A stretch of DNA of 64,000 nucleotides from contig OU015534.1 in the NCBI GenBank assembly GCA_907165065.1, positions 11,663,686 to 11,727,685 on the forward strand, given 5' to 3'. Position numbers and translations under genes: made by a program. Below are positions 56,691 through 64,000 of the stretch, in pieces. The notes beneath the pieces are model-generated. The model searched no databases, had not been told where the DNA came from, and saw only the letters and a program-made list of their open reading frames with translations. Origin of the DNA: Caprimulgus europaeus. Taxonomy: Eukaryota > Chordata > Aves > Caprimulgiformes > Caprimulgidae. Each line of letters starts with the position of its first letter. Within the stretch, counting starts at the first letter, position 1.

Positions 56691-57465
56691 AGCGTTAATT
56701 TCCATCCCCTGCCCCTTTCCATGGGAGCCTGCACCGTTCAGACAGGACACAGCTCCAGAGTCCCGTGTGTTGCCTGGCACGGGCTGGGAGCAGGAACTGG
56801 CTCTGGGGATGCAACGAGCGCAGCCCTCGTGCCGCCGTGGCTGTGAGCACCTGCCTGCTGCAGGTTCACGTCTGTGGGAAGGCAGGTGAGACAGCCCGGC
56901 CCTGCGGGCCGTGTGCAGGGCTGTCACACAGCACATGGGTCTTGTGGCTTTGCAGGTCTGGCTGACATCCCCGTCTGTGCCATGTCAGACCCAGTATGCG
57001 TCTGCCTCGTGTGCAGCCCCTCCAGCCCGGCAGCCTGGGTGAGTGCTGCACAAAGCCACCGCTCTGGCAGCTGCTGACATGGTCGGCAAAGGCCACTCAG
57101 TGCTTTCCATGTTTCAGAAGCAAGCCTGAAATCCTGCCTGTGGGATGGTGCAGGGCTCTTCAGCTTGACAAGGGAAGCCAAGCAGTGGAGCTGGGGTGGA
57201 CAGACAGACTCTGTCCCCACCATGCCTGGATGCTTCTGGCCCAGCAAAGCCCTTGGTGGAGACACAGTCCTGTACAAGCTGCGCTGGCAGTGCCATCGGG
57301 GCAGGATCCCCCACACTCCTGCTCACCCAGCTGTGTCCCCAGCAGGAAATGGGTAGCACTGGGGCAGCGACACTGCCGGGAGCATGGCAGGTCTGTGTGC
57401 TGAAGCACCCCGGCCCCCGCAGACGGAGTCGTGTCGAACGGGGCCCATCTCCCTCGACAGGTTAT
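56691..57465. other. Non-coding GC-rich DNA with weak exon-like signals
   Basis: The segment 56957-57037 lies between TTTGCAG and GG|GTGAGT and is open in two frames, but its acceptor tract is short and the peptide is not recognisable. Not called as an exon. Confidence 0.4.
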
Positions 57466-57469
57466 ATTT

Positions 57470-57900
57470 TGAGCTACCAGTGCTGATTTTTCCAGCCCTT
57501 TGGGATGTTATTAAATTAGTTTCCTAGGACTTTTAATAAGCACTTTTGATGCCTTTGAAGCATGTGGCTTTGTGGGAAGATTACAGTCCCGCATCCATCT
57601 CGCTGGGAGAGAAACAATGGCAGCAGGGCTGGCGTTTGATCTCTCCTCCAGAAGGCGAGAGAGGGGTTTGTGTGAGACAAAGAGGTGAGCTGCTGATTTG
57701 GAGCTAATGTTTAAAAATAGGTAGGTCTCCCTCCAAGATAAAGAGACCTGCCCTTCTCTGTGTAATCGCCTGCCTCTGCCTCGCTGGACCTGCAGAAACA
57801 CAGCTCGCTTTATTTGAAGGCTTCGAGTGCGGCGCCGCGATTTGATTCTGAGTCCTTTTAAAGCAATAACTAGGCCATCTGACCAAGCTTTAAAGAGCAG
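57470..57900. promoter_or_regulatory. Weak candidate regulatory region
   Basis: Alternating moderate AT blocks: GGATGTTATTAAATTAG with ACTTTTAATAAGC (57502-57540), then GAGCTAATGTTTAAAAATAGG (57700-57720) and AAAGCAATAACTAGGCC. Less dense than neighbouring islands. Confidence 0.27.
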
Positions 57901-58555
57901 GAGAACTTTCCATTAGGACTCACCACACACTCTCGGCGGCACTGGAATTGCATCCTTGCCTTTTATTTCCTTTCTCTGACATCTCGTGTCACTCACAGGC
58001 AGGAGATACTCGGCTTTATAAACTCTCTCATTTCTCCCTTGAAATTTCTTCCTAATTAGGGTCCCAATCCCAGTGGTGGAACTGGGTGTCAGGAGCTGGA
58101 TGTGGAGCAGAGCCAACAGCCAGGCGAGGGGCTTGCAGGGCTCGAAATGCCCTATACAACCCCAGAGTGGTTTAGACTTCTGCTGCCCTAAATAACCCTC
58201 CATCAGAGGAGGGCATGGGAGCACGGGGAGGGGGTATGGGAGGCAGAGACACCTCTGTCAGTGCTGGTGACCAGTTGGAAGGCTGACTGAATGGCTGCCT
58301 GCAGCCTGAGGACCTCCTGGCCCCCAGTACCATCAGTCAGGGCACAGAGACAGCATCTCCCACGTCTGTCCCCGCAGTTCCCATACAGCAGAGCCAGAGC
58401 CACCTTCCCTGCCATGCCGAGCATTTGTGTGCCCAGCCCCAGTGCTGGCTCTGGCAGTGACCATCGGGTGAGTTACACACCGCAAACACTGGGCTCTGGC
58501 CAGACATGCCTTCACTGCAGGGAGAAGAGGTGTCAGGGGAGCCAAATCCCCTTTA
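57901..58555. other. Non-coding DNA, nothing firm
   Basis: A segment at about 58378-58467 lies between CCCCGCAG and CGG|GTGAGT and is open in one frame, but the peptide is low-complexity and unrecognised. No other feature. Confidence 0.42.
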
Positions 58556-58559
58556 TCTG

Positions 58560-58700
58560 TGGATAACTACTGCTGCCTTTAACAGCCTGGAATAAACTAT
58601 CCATAAATATCGTGATCATAAGTGCTTAGATATGGTAACTTTACACTGAACAGAGGTTTTAACCTTCCCCACGGAGGATATCCAGCTCTACATCACTGAC
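58560..58700. promoter_or_regulatory. Candidate conserved non-coding element
   Basis: AT-rich: AATAAACTATCCATAAATATC, CGTGATCATAAGTGC (TGATCA palindrome) and TAGATATGGTAAC. Short, non-repetitive, GC-rich flanks. Function is inferred. Confidence 0.35.
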
Positions 58701-59640
58701 TTGTTTCCATCCAGCTGCACAGCCAAAGTCAAGCTCTAGGTGAGCTGCTACCAGCCAGCTCTCAGACCAGTCCAGCCCCAGTCTTTACCCCAGTTTTGGG
58801 GGTATCACTCCCTCGTGCTCTCAGGGCCTGGTTGCCACTGCTGTGTGTCCTGCTGGAGGGGTCAGGAAGGAGCTGCCCCCTGCACGCTGCCTGCCTGCCC
58901 TCTGCCTGCTCTGGGGTGGGCACCGGGAGAAGGGGTGATGAGGCAGCCCCCAGGCTGGGTGGGGACGAAGCTCCAGGGTTGCCTAGTCCCACCAGTGCCC
59001 CCCAGCATTCCCGGAGACCCGCTCCAGTGGCAGCCATGGTCCTGGCTGTGCAGTCAGGGCAAAGGCAGAGCCATGGTGGCATGGGCTGGGCAGCGTATCT
59101 GCAGCAGCATCCCAGCTCCCACCCATCCCCTGGACTTCTCTCTTGCTCTGGTACTGGTGGGGCTGGACAAGCTGGCAGTGCTGCTGCTCGCTCACCTCCC
59201 CTGCCTACCCTGTGCCCTTCTGGAAGCTGCCCGCAGCCCCACAGTCTGCCCAGGCCAGTCCAGGAGATGAGGCTGTTGCCTCTGCTGAGCCAGCCCATGG
59301 GCTCTCAGCCTCCTCCTTCTCAGTGCTTTGCTCTGGCGTCCCTGGCTGTGTTTGAACAGCGCCAGTGGGGCAGAGAGGAGCAGGCACCAGCCTGGCCATG
59401 TCTGGCATCCAGCACAGCCAGGAGGAGGGATGCCAAGAGCATCTCTGCCCCGTCCCATCCCCCAGTCCAGCTGGGTCCCCCCATTCCCATTCCCACCCAC
59501 AGAGCCCTGGAGAGACGAGTCCTGAGACACCAACTTCTGTAGGAACTTGTCACCATCACCTTGTCCCTGAGCCAGGCCAGGTGTCCCACACCAGTGCCAG
59601 AGCAAGGGGCCAGCTTGGAACCTCCCTGCACCTCACCAGT
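58701..59640. other. Non-coding GC-rich DNA, no gene recognised
   Basis: Holds the longest open frame in the window (58796-59542, 248 codons on the plus strand), but equally long frames lie opposite and beside it, the peptide is dominated by Pro/Ser/Ala/Gln, and there is no splice, promoter or domain evidence. I treat it as compositional. Confidence 0.5.
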
Positions 59641-59644
59641 GCCC

Positions 59645-59870
59645 CACCGTGACTTTATTTTGCACAGCGACTTTCAGGCGTGCTGTAAAACACTCGGGTG
59701 AGTTAAATAATACACGGCAGTGTACGGTGTAAATTACAGGAAGCCAGCGGTGGAGCGACATTGTATGCTGAATAAATTAAAGGCTGCGTGACTTACAGGC
59801 GAGATTGATCTCCTGCCGAGCATTTTGTTTAGTGACGTGCCTGTCATAAGGGAGAGCTAATTATGGGTGC
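59645..59870. promoter_or_regulatory. Strong candidate conserved non-coding element
   Basis: Complex sequence that keeps CpGs: GAGTTAAATAATACACGGC, GGTGTAAATTACAGGAAGCC, GCTGAATAAATTAAAGGC, GGCGAGATTGATCTCCTGCC (inverted GAGAT-type symmetry around TGATC) and AGAGCTAATTATGGG. No coding frame; abrupt borders. Function is inferred. Confidence 0.43.
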
Positions 59871-60394
59871 AGAGGCGCGCGGCTCCGGCGCTGGGGAGTA
59901 CGGTGCGAACTGGGCTCCTGAGTGCCAGCGGGGTCCCCACGCGTCCAGGGTTTGCTCTTTCCAAGGCCAGCCACATGCCAAGTCCCTCTTAGCTGGTCCT
60001 CGGGGCCGTCCTGCTCCGTCACAGCCCAGGGCAAAGGACTGGGAGCTGAAGGTGGATGCCCCAGCTCGGGGGACACAGCCGGCCGGTGGCTCTGGGTCTG
60101 CCCTGGACGAGGGCTGGCGCTGGGGCTGACTGGGCAGCAGGCTCACAGTGGGATGGAGATGTCCCAGCGCAAGCCTGTTCCCCATGGAGCAGAGCCATGC
60201 GGGAGCACAAACTTTGCTCCTGTGGCTGGTTGGAGCTGGTGCCACCTTCCCCATCCCCAAGCCCTGGCACTGCTCACAGAGTGACATAAGGACCCTGCAG
60301 GTTTGGGGGGACCTAGGGCTGGCCAAGCAGCGGAGCTGAGAGCTGTGGTGCTGATTTGGGGGCTGAATAGGACAAAAAGGCAAATTCTTGTCCC
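59871..60394. other. GC-rich spacer, nothing recognised
   Basis: Overlapping open frames on both strands are compositional. Confidence 0.45.
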
Positions 60395-60447
60395 AAGTCC
60401 TTGATGATCCTTTTGGGTCCCTTCCAACTTGAGATATTCTATGAAAT
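60395..60447 (+). mobile_element. CR1 LINE 3'-end fragment
   Basis: TTGATGATCCTTTTGGGTCC is followed by CTTCCAACTTGAGATATTCT and ATGAAAT, matching the CR1 3' block (gatgatcc...gggtcccttccaac...gatattctatga). About 53 bp remain, on the plus strand, with the octamer tail already decayed. Confidence 0.85.
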
Positions 60448-60880
60448 CAGGTCAGGATCTTGTAATAGCCAGGTACTGCTATGAGTCATGAAGGGAGGGC
60501 AGGACTATGTGAGGCCACGTTTTGGACCAGATGATTTTGAGGAAGGTGTTCTTTACCTGTGAGAACATGGGAGTTGGTTAAGAGGCCCAACTGTTGACTT
60601 TACCCACCAAACTTTGGGCTGAGTTTGGAGGCTCATTCTGCTGGTCTCCTCCTGTGGGCAGCAGATCAGGGACAGCTCCCACATGGTGTCACCCCTGCCA
60701 GGAGGCCTGTCCCCACCGCCCGCACAGCCGAGCGACGCCGAACCGGCGATGCACGGCCACGGCAGAGGCTGCACCACGGGCAGATGGAGCTCCCCGGGCT
60801 GCCGTGAGGGTGCTGGTGGCTGGAGGCCGTGCTTCGGAGCGGGCTGGCCGGCGGGATGCGCTCCCCTCCGGCTCGGCGGC
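60448..60880. other. Mixed then CpG-rich DNA
   Basis: 60700-60880 is GC-rich with a visibly raised CpG count but too short to call a CpG-island promoter. No TATA box or exon attached. Confidence 0.4.
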
Positions 60881-60884
60881 TGTC

Positions 60885-61335
60885 TGTCACTCGGTGGGAT
60901 TATGAGTAGTGAGCGTAATGCATCGGCGTATGAATAGGGTTGTCTGGCTGATGGTGATGTATCGTTTTTCATTACTGCCTCTCAAGCCCTCCCTGCTCCA
61001 CGTGTGGAAATTCTATTTATTCCCTAATTTGTAAAAATTCCCTCCTTATCTGATACCAATCAGGGAGGGGTAATTGGCTCTCCAGGGCTAGCGGCTGGGG
61101 TCCTGATGAAGAGATATGTGTGTCTGCTCCGGCTGTCCAGGCACCCTGCCCTGCTGCACCAGCGACACGGGCCACAATTAATAATGATTTGCAAATGGCA
61201 GACAAGCAATAACGCAGAAAGATGTCCAGCCAGCCTCCTGCCCGCCCCTTAATTTCCTTCTGTAATATAAATGGCACGGGAACGAAAATCCAGCGCTATA
61301 AATTCTGAAATTAGTTATTCAGCGTAATAAATGGT
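60885..61335. promoter_or_regulatory. Strong candidate conserved non-coding element
   Basis: Complex island with GGGATTATGAGTAGTGAGCG, GCGTAATGCATCGGCG (ATGCAT), GGTGATGTATCGTTTTTC, ACCAATCAGGGAGGGG (CCAAT), CACAATTAATAATGATTTGC with ATTTGCAAATGG (ATTTGCAAAT, octamer-type palindrome, 61188-61197) and TTAGTTATTCAGCGTAATAAA. CpGs are retained in AT-rich context, which is common in conserved elements. No coding frame. Function is inferred. Confidence 0.45.
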
Positions 61336-61339
61336 TCCC

Positions 61340-61435
61340 TTTTTGGTGTGCGTCCGTCCCATCCTTCTCCCCTGACCCCCCCCCACTCCCTCCTCCCTTC
61401 CTGCCCCCCTCGCCCGCTACCTACTTCATTTGAGT
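61340..61435. repeat. Polypyrimidine tract with C run
   Basis: C/T-rich sequence including a run of ten C near 61377-61386. It separates two AT-rich islands. Confidence 0.65.
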
Positions 61436-61520
61436 CCTAATATGCAAATGCTGTAATTTAACGGGATGGTGAAGTTGATTTTCATGTTAACTTAATTACT
61501 TTGATTTATGAAGGGCTGGG
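61436..61520. promoter_or_regulatory. Candidate conserved non-coding element with POU octamer
   Basis: CCTAATATGCAAATGCTG carries the perfect octamer ATGCAAAT at 61442-61449, followed by GTTAACTTAATTACTTTG (GTTAAC palindrome and TTAATTA). Pyrimidine-rich DNA lies on both sides. Function is inferred. Confidence 0.4.
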
Positions 61521-61534
61521 ATGCAGACACGGCT

Positions 61535-61640
61535 CCGTCCCTACCCACCTCCCACCCTCGCCCCTCTGCAGTCCCGCTGACCCGCCGCCTCTCTTCCCCT
61601 TTCCTCCCTTTCCTCAGTCCTCCCTTCCTCTTCTTCCCCA
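61535..61640. repeat. Polypyrimidine tract
   Basis: C/T-rich sequence (CCTTTCCTCCCTTTCCTC-type units at 61597-61640) between two candidate islands. Confidence 0.62.
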
Positions 61641-62105
61641 AGTTTAGTGTTTTATTAGCTGCCTTTAAGTGGACATAAGTCCTCGCGACAATCGCATGAT
61701 GCGGAGGACAAATTCCCCATCCTGCCTTGTTTAATCGTGCCTGGATAATGGATGTATAATTGACTCATTTGAATGCTTTTGCCTACAGGAGTGCAGAGCA
61801 TTAAATGTTTGATTGCCTTAATTTCCAAACAGATCATTATCCCCTTCTTACCCGCTCTTAATAAACACTTTATGAGGATTTTTTTTGTAAAGGAAAAAAA
61901 ATCTCCACTCCTCGTACTTCTCTGAAGTGATAAACTCTAATTAAGTCTAATATTTAAAAATATGGTAATGGTGACTTGTTTGAATAAGTGGCCTGCATTT
62001 CCATAATTTCATTATTACGTAAAACACGCTAATTATTTGAAGTGTGCTTATTACTAAAAGAGAAATCTCCTTCTAATAAAGATGAAATTGGCTTTTTTCC
62101 CTGTG
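61641..62105. promoter_or_regulatory. Large, strong candidate conserved non-coding element
   Basis: About 460 bp of AT-rich, complex sequence: GTGTTTTATTAGCTGCC, GGATAATGGATGTATAATTG, GCATTAAATGTTTGATTGCC, CGCTCTTAATAAACAC, CTCTAATTAAGTCTAATATT, ATTTCATTATTACGTAAAAC (TTACGTAA palindrome, 62014-62021) and CACGCTAATTATTTGAAGTG. No repeat family and no coding frame. The TTACGTAA word is a perfect PAR-bZIP/C/EBP-type site. Function is inferred. Confidence 0.47.
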
Positions 62106-62960
62106 TTGCCGTGCACGCTGCTCCCCTTCCCTCCCGGCCGGTGAGTGGCCGCAGCCAGGAGCGGGGTGATGGCAGCACTCGCTTTGTTTGCCCAGGGGTG
62201 CTGCCAGCCTGTGAGGGTGCTGGATGTGCTGGGATGGTCACAGAGGCTGGCAGATAAACTGAGGGCTCAGTGTACCCTGTGCCATCCTCAGTCTCAGCAA
62301 TGTCAGCATCCTTAGGACTCATGGGCTCCAGGAGCTGTTGGGGATGGTGCGAGAGAACTCAGCCCTGGCTGCCATCCCCTCCAGCTGGGATGCCCCTGGT
62401 CTCGGGGTCCCCCTGCATGGCATCACCAGTGCCAGGCCATCCGGCAGCCTGTGGGGCTGGTGGGTGTCTCGGCAGCCGGGTGTCTGGCAGTGCTGTGTCC
62501 ACAGCCACCCAGCTCTGTCTGCCCTGGGAGGGGGCCAGCGTGACAGGCGCATGATGGGAAGAGCAGTCCCCAGCACAGAGGACAAGAGGAAGCATCCCAT
62601 CACCCATGGGGTGACAGTGGCCCGTCTGGGTGGGAGGAAACAGAAGCCCAGGGCATCAGATTGAATGCCAGGATGGGTCCCCTTCACTGCGCTCGCCTGC
62701 CTGGCTGCTTCCCAGGGACACCCAGTGGTGTCACCTCCCTGCAGACTTGGGAACAGCCAGAGACAGGTCCTGCCCACTCCAGCATCCCTGCTAGGGTGAG
62801 TGGGATTTGGAGGCTGCACTGACCGTAGTGTGCAGGGGTGGGACGGGCATCCCATCCCCTCAGGACATGGACAGCAACAGGTAGTGGGGGGGATGAGTAT
62901 TAATTGTGCCCAAACCCTCTTCAGAGCCCGTGCAGGCACTCAGTGGCGGGGCAGGCAGGA
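62106..62960. other. Non-coding GC-rich DNA, no gene recognised
   Basis: Long frames on both strands (for example 62319-62939 minus) are compositional; no splice or domain support. Confidence 0.5.
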
Positions 62961-62974
62961 GAGGCACTGGGATG

Positions 62975-63090
62975 AAGTCAATATAAAACTAATTTTCTTT
63001 TCTTCGTGAAGAAATGAGGTGTGTGGCAGTAACGTAATTGCAGATAATGAGGTAAGTTATTCTTAATATTCTGTGCGTCGCTGTCAGCTC
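62975..63090. promoter_or_regulatory. Candidate conserved non-coding element, possibly including a microexon
   Basis: AT-rich block with ATATAAAACTAATTTTC, GTAACGTAATTGCAGATAATG and GTAAGTTATTCTTAATATTC. It also has an acceptor-like TTTTCTTTTCTTCGTGAAG and a consensus donor GAG|GTAAGT enclosing 63012-63051 (40 nt, open in one frame). The composition favours a regulatory element; the splice signals leave an exon possible. Confidence 0.33.
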
Positions 63091-63380
63091 CACCTAATAT
63101 ACCTGCCGGCTGTGCGGGGCACGCGGAGCCCCTCGCTCCACGCACAGGATTATGAGGTCATTCATTTGGAAGCAGCCCGGCAGGACTGTCCCCTGCGTCC
63201 CCATGGCTCCCTTCAGGCTGAGAGCTCTGTGCTCTGCTGTGTCCTTGTCACCGCTGCAGCCAGGCATCCCAGTGTCCCCACCTCACCTGACATGTGATGG
63301 TAAGGATGGATGCAGACCAGATACAGCTCCCTCTTGGCTCTAGCACGGACAGGGTGAGTGGTCACAAGAGCATGGCTTCA

Positions 63381-63460
63381 CGTGCCAGGCAGACGCTGTC
63401 ACTCCTTGCCCCTGGCTGCATGTGCCAGACAGACACTGTCTCTCCTTGCCCCTGATGGCT
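63381..63460. repeat. 40-bp tandem duplication (two units)
   Basis: 63381-63420 and 63421-63460 are adjacent 40-bp copies of the form YGTGCCAGRCAGACRCTGTC plus NCTCCTTGCCCCTGRYKGCW, differing mainly by transitions. A small local duplication; no coding meaning is implied. Confidence 0.85.
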
Positions 63461-63654
63461 GTCCCCTCCTGGGGACGTGCCAGCTCAAGGGGAGCAGCAC
63501 CCACTGAGGGGACACAGCACCCAGTGATCCCCTTTGCAATTGCTGGGGCTGCCAGCTGCAGTGCTGAGCTGCGTGGGGACCGCACGGCTCCTGCCGGTCA
63601 CAAGGCCAGACGAAGGGCGGTAGTGGCCGGGCGGCCCTGTTTCCGCTTTGCAGG

Positions 63655-63760
63655 GAGCTGTTATACAAAAGCAGCAGTGATATTATTCATTAACAGTAAT
63701 CTGCCATTAGAACAGTGACAAATGGCCCCTCGTCGCCTGAGCATCAGTTCTTGTACAGCC
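63655..63760. promoter_or_regulatory. Small candidate conserved non-coding element
   Basis: AT-rich block GCAGTGATATTATTCATTAAC followed by TAATCTGCCATTAGAACAG, flanked by GC-rich DNA to the window's end. Function is inferred. Confidence 0.32.
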
Positions 63761-64000
63761 CATAAAGCATGGGGACAGTTTAAATATGGACCTGCTCAGC
63801 TCAGGCCGGGGGTGATCCGTCTTCCCGGCCATAGCACAGGTGCAGCGGGGCCACCTCCAAATGAGCACATTGAGGGGGGCCCTGCGCTCCCCCAGCCACC
63901 CCCAGCCCGCCCGGGCAGCTGCCAGGATCACAAAGCTGGCTCCTTGCACCGCAAGCGTCTCGGCCCAGCGCACGGCAGTTGCGGCAACACTCGGCCCTCT
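63761..64000. other. GC-rich window edge, nothing recognised
   Basis: CpG-containing GC-rich sequence, open on several frames; truncated by the window boundary. Confidence 0.4.

Noticed and set aside
56957-57037. Segment between TTTGCAG and GG|GTGAGT
   Set aside because: Short pyrimidine tract, two equally open frames, unrecognised Cys-rich peptide; splice-like signals of this quality recur by chance in 64 kb.
58378-58467. Segment between CCCCGCAG and CGG|GTGAGT
   Set aside because: Low-complexity peptide and weak acceptor; not supportable as an exon.
58796-59542. 248-codon open frame, the longest in the window
   Set aside because: GC-rich DNA with long frames also open on the opposite strand and in neighbouring registers; Pro/Ser/Gln-rich low-complexity product, no start context, splice sites or domain.

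Overview
The window looks like non-coding DNA from a bird (another archosaur or a turtle is possible). Three short 3' ends of CR1 retrotransposons (14495-14558 minus; 50862-50968 plus; 60395-60447 plus) carry the family's diagnostic ends: the block reading gatgatc...ggtc..ttccaac, followed in the clearest copy by an ATTCTGTG-type octamer tail. Almost nothing else is repeat-derived. There are no tRNA or rRNA genes, no retroviral or DNA-transposon bodies and no CRISPR. Open frames are all short, mostly on GC-rich DNA and often open on both strands at once, as expected by chance. This is eukaryotic intron or intergenic sequence, not an operon-bearing genome.

Only one stretch has good evidence of being an exon: 31294-31393 on the plus strand, 100 bp between a textbook polypyrimidine tract plus AG and a consensus GTGAGT donor, with a protein-like open frame containing MGSWPKNGLLDMNKGL. 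I do not recognise the gene. Two weaker exon-like segments (43041-43119 and 63012-63051) are reported only as things to test.

The dominant structure is an alternation of GC-rich, feature-poor DNA with about thirty AT-rich islands of 100-600 bp. The islands are dense in TAATTA/TAAT, GATA, octamer and TCF-like words and in short perfect palindromes. From about 35 kb to the right end they recur every 1-3 kb. This is how conserved non-coding elements (CNEs, usually enhancers) look in the introns and flanks of large developmental-regulator genes. The reading is inference from composition and motif content; no alignment could be made.

The best candidates for something undescribed are: (1) two copies of a 64-bp element at 37094-37157 and 38299-38362, 55 of 64 positions identical without gaps, each inside or next to an AT-rich island, suggesting a regulatory element duplicated within the locus; (2) a second, weaker pair at 41416-41448 and 43778-43811 differing only by transitions and one gap; (3) a perfect 21-bp stem with a 6-nt loop at 56007-56056; (4) a tRNA D-arm-like hairpin at 38614-38639; and (5) several long perfect palindromes built around homeodomain, TCF/LEF or POU words (30557-30572, 48194-48211, 40918-40930). 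A 21-bp minisatellite (44481-44627), a 40-bp tandem duplication (63381-63460), a 31-base A run and several polypyrimidine tracts complete the annotation.
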